Assembly: GCA_947623755.1 (NCBI GenBank)
Contig: CANQHB010000049.1
Coordinates: 1-6,628, forward strand
DNA length: 6,628 bases
Direction: 5' to 3'
DNA from: an uncultured Bacilli bacterium
GTDB taxonomy: Bacteria; Bacillota_I; Bacilli_A; RF39; UBA660
Positions 5,796 through 6,628 of this stretch are shown piece after piece. A model generated the notes under the pieces. The model saw only the letters and a list, made by a program, of their open reading frames with translations. It did no database searches and was not told the DNA's origin. Numbering within the stretch: the stretch's first letter is position 1; every line of letters begins with the position of its first letter. Made by a program: the position numbers and the translations under genes.

Positions 5796-6548
5796 CTATA
5801 TAAATACTGCTATACCAATAATAATTATCCCCAAAAGTAACCCTAGTATAGTCTCTTTTTTGCTTCTATTATTAACTACTTCTGGTAATAATTCTAACAA
5901 TAATATATAAATAATCATTCCCAAAGTAAGCGCGGTAACTAAAGCTAATATAATATTGCTAACATTACCCACAATTAAAAATAATAAGCCCCCAACTAAA
6001 CTAGATAAAGTAAGACTTCCTACCAATAATTTATTATCTTTTAAATCAATTGAACTAAATATATGTGTTCCTAGTGGTATATTATGTAAAGCTATGGAAA
6101 TTGTCATTAATATTCCTACTTTAAAATCATTAAGAGCCATTCCAAATATCATAAAACCCTCTAATAAATTATGTAATATAAGACTAATAATCGTTAATAT
6201 TCCAATATGATGAATATGCGATATATGTTCTTTCTTATTTTTTTCATTATCTTTATGTTCATGATGATGGTCCGGTATAAATAAATCTAAAACTTTTAAA
6301 ATTATAAAACCTAAACAAGCAAATACGCCAATAAAAGCTCCTGCTTCAATTATTTTATAATCTTCCATTAATTCCATTACTTCAGGAAATAAATCTAAAA
6401 CAATTAAGCCCAACATAACCATAAAAGCTAAGGCCACACTAAAATGATTTAATTTATCTTTATTTTTACATTTATGAGTTATAATTCCCCCAATTAGAAA
6501 AAATAATCCAGATATAATAGTTAATATAATCCCATATAATCTATTCAT
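5796..6548 (-). CDS. ZIP-family divalent metal transporter
   Basis: Predicted integral membrane protein that brings Zn2+ or another divalent metal (Fe, Mn) into the cytoplasm. Seen in 250 residues: about eight hydrophobic segments beginning at residues 5, 36, 68, 117, 143, 174, 198 and 232; a His-rich loop between segments 3 and 4 (DHHHEH at 93-98, more His at 108-114); and the metal-site helix LHNLLEG (His126, Asn127, Glu130). The second metal-site helix reads LHNIPLG (His155, Asn156, Leu159), with Leu where most ZIPs have Glu (HNIPEG). E219 and E223 (LLELLPEV) may supply other ligands. The start ATG has GGAGGT 9 bases upstream and lies shortly after a good promoter. It is the first gene of the operon with the epimerase, 10 bases downstream. 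Family is clear; the metal, and whether transport is intact, are not. Confidence 0.93.
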   Translation of the reverse strand: MNRLYGIILTIISGLFFLIGGIITHKCKNKDKLNHFSVALAFMVMLGLIVLDLFPEVMELMEDYKIIEAGAFIGVFACLGFIILKVLDLFIPDHHHEHKDNEKNKKEHISHIHHIGILTIISLILHNLLEGFMIFGMALNDFKVGILMTISIALHNIPLGTHIFSSIDLKDNKLLVGSLTLSSLVGGLLFLIVGNVSNIILALVTALTLGMIIYILLLELLPEVVNNRSKKETILGLLLGIIIIGIAVFI

Positions 6549-6569
6549 TAACTAATTACCTCCATGATA

Positions 6570-6598
6570 ATTATACCTTTATTTTCTAATTTAATCAA
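6570..6598 (-). promoter_or_regulatory. Predicted promoter of the ZIP-epimerase-patatin operon
   Basis: On the minus strand, TTGATT (6593-6598), 17 bases, then a perfect TATAAT (6570-6575). The start site would be near 6563, with a leader of about 15 nt carrying GGAGGT. No metal-regulator palindrome was evident around it. Confidence 0.65.
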
Positions 6599-6611
6599 CA
6601 ATTATTAAACT

Positions 6612-6628
6612 AAAAAGAGGTAGAGCTT
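6612..6628 (-). terminator. Possible 3' half of a terminator of the gene upstream (partial)
   Basis: On the minus strand the window begins AAGCTCTACCTC followed by five T. A GC-richer dozen bases ending in a T-run looks like the descending arm of a rho-independent terminator, but the matching arm would be outside the window. Confidence 0.3.

Noticed and set aside
5956..6210. 84-codon plus-strand frame
   Set aside because: Shadow of the ZIP gene; that strand encodes conserved metal-site helices, which explains the open frame.

Overview
The window is very AT-rich. Six protein genes lie on the minus strand; one small convergent locus carries a plus-strand reading frame. Tryptophan is TGG and TGA is used as a stop (for example at the end of the epimerase gene), so the code is standard and code-4 Mollicutes are excluded. 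AGGAGG-type ribosome binding sites, TTGnnn-17-TATAAT promoters, a YeeI-type YebC, a short Bacillus-like CysE and a pyruvate:ferredoxin oxidoreductase suggest an anaerobic, low-GC Firmicute. Uncultured gut Bacilli such as RF39 or Erysipelotrichales-like lineages would fit. The lineage is an inference; no marker gene settles it.

In the direction of transcription (right to left), a good promoter at 6570-6598 starts a tight three-gene operon. It encodes a ZIP-family metal transporter (5796-6548), an NAD(P)-dependent epimerase-like SDR protein (4823-5785) and a patatin-like phospholipase (3780-4826). The last two genes overlap by 4 bases. A second promoter, overlapping the end of the patatin gene, drives yebC (3007-3726), which ends at a rho-independent terminator (2980-3003). 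Next come cysE (2475-2957, unusually short at its C-terminus), a 408-base gap, and the first 688 codons of a pyruvate:ferredoxin oxidoreductase gene (1-2066) cut by the window edge.

The gap (2067-2474) is the most interesting part. On the plus strand it has a promoter, a perfect AAAAGGAGGT ribosome binding site and a 35-codon hydrophobic and basic reading frame. On the minus strand a promoter with an extended -10 faces it and would make an RNA of about 100 nt that ends at a hairpin plus T-run inside the small frame. Both predicted RNAs begin with nearly the same 5' sequence, because a 24/25-bp imperfect inverted repeat sits at the two predicted start sites. The plus-strand leader can pair either with its own 3' tail or with the middle of its own reading frame. 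This is the architecture of a type I toxin-antitoxin module (Fst/par, TxpA/RatA, hok-like folding), but the peptide matches no family I can name. A tandem pair of Spo0A-like boxes lies just upstream of the plus-strand promoter. No tRNA, rRNA, CRISPR array or transposase gene was seen.
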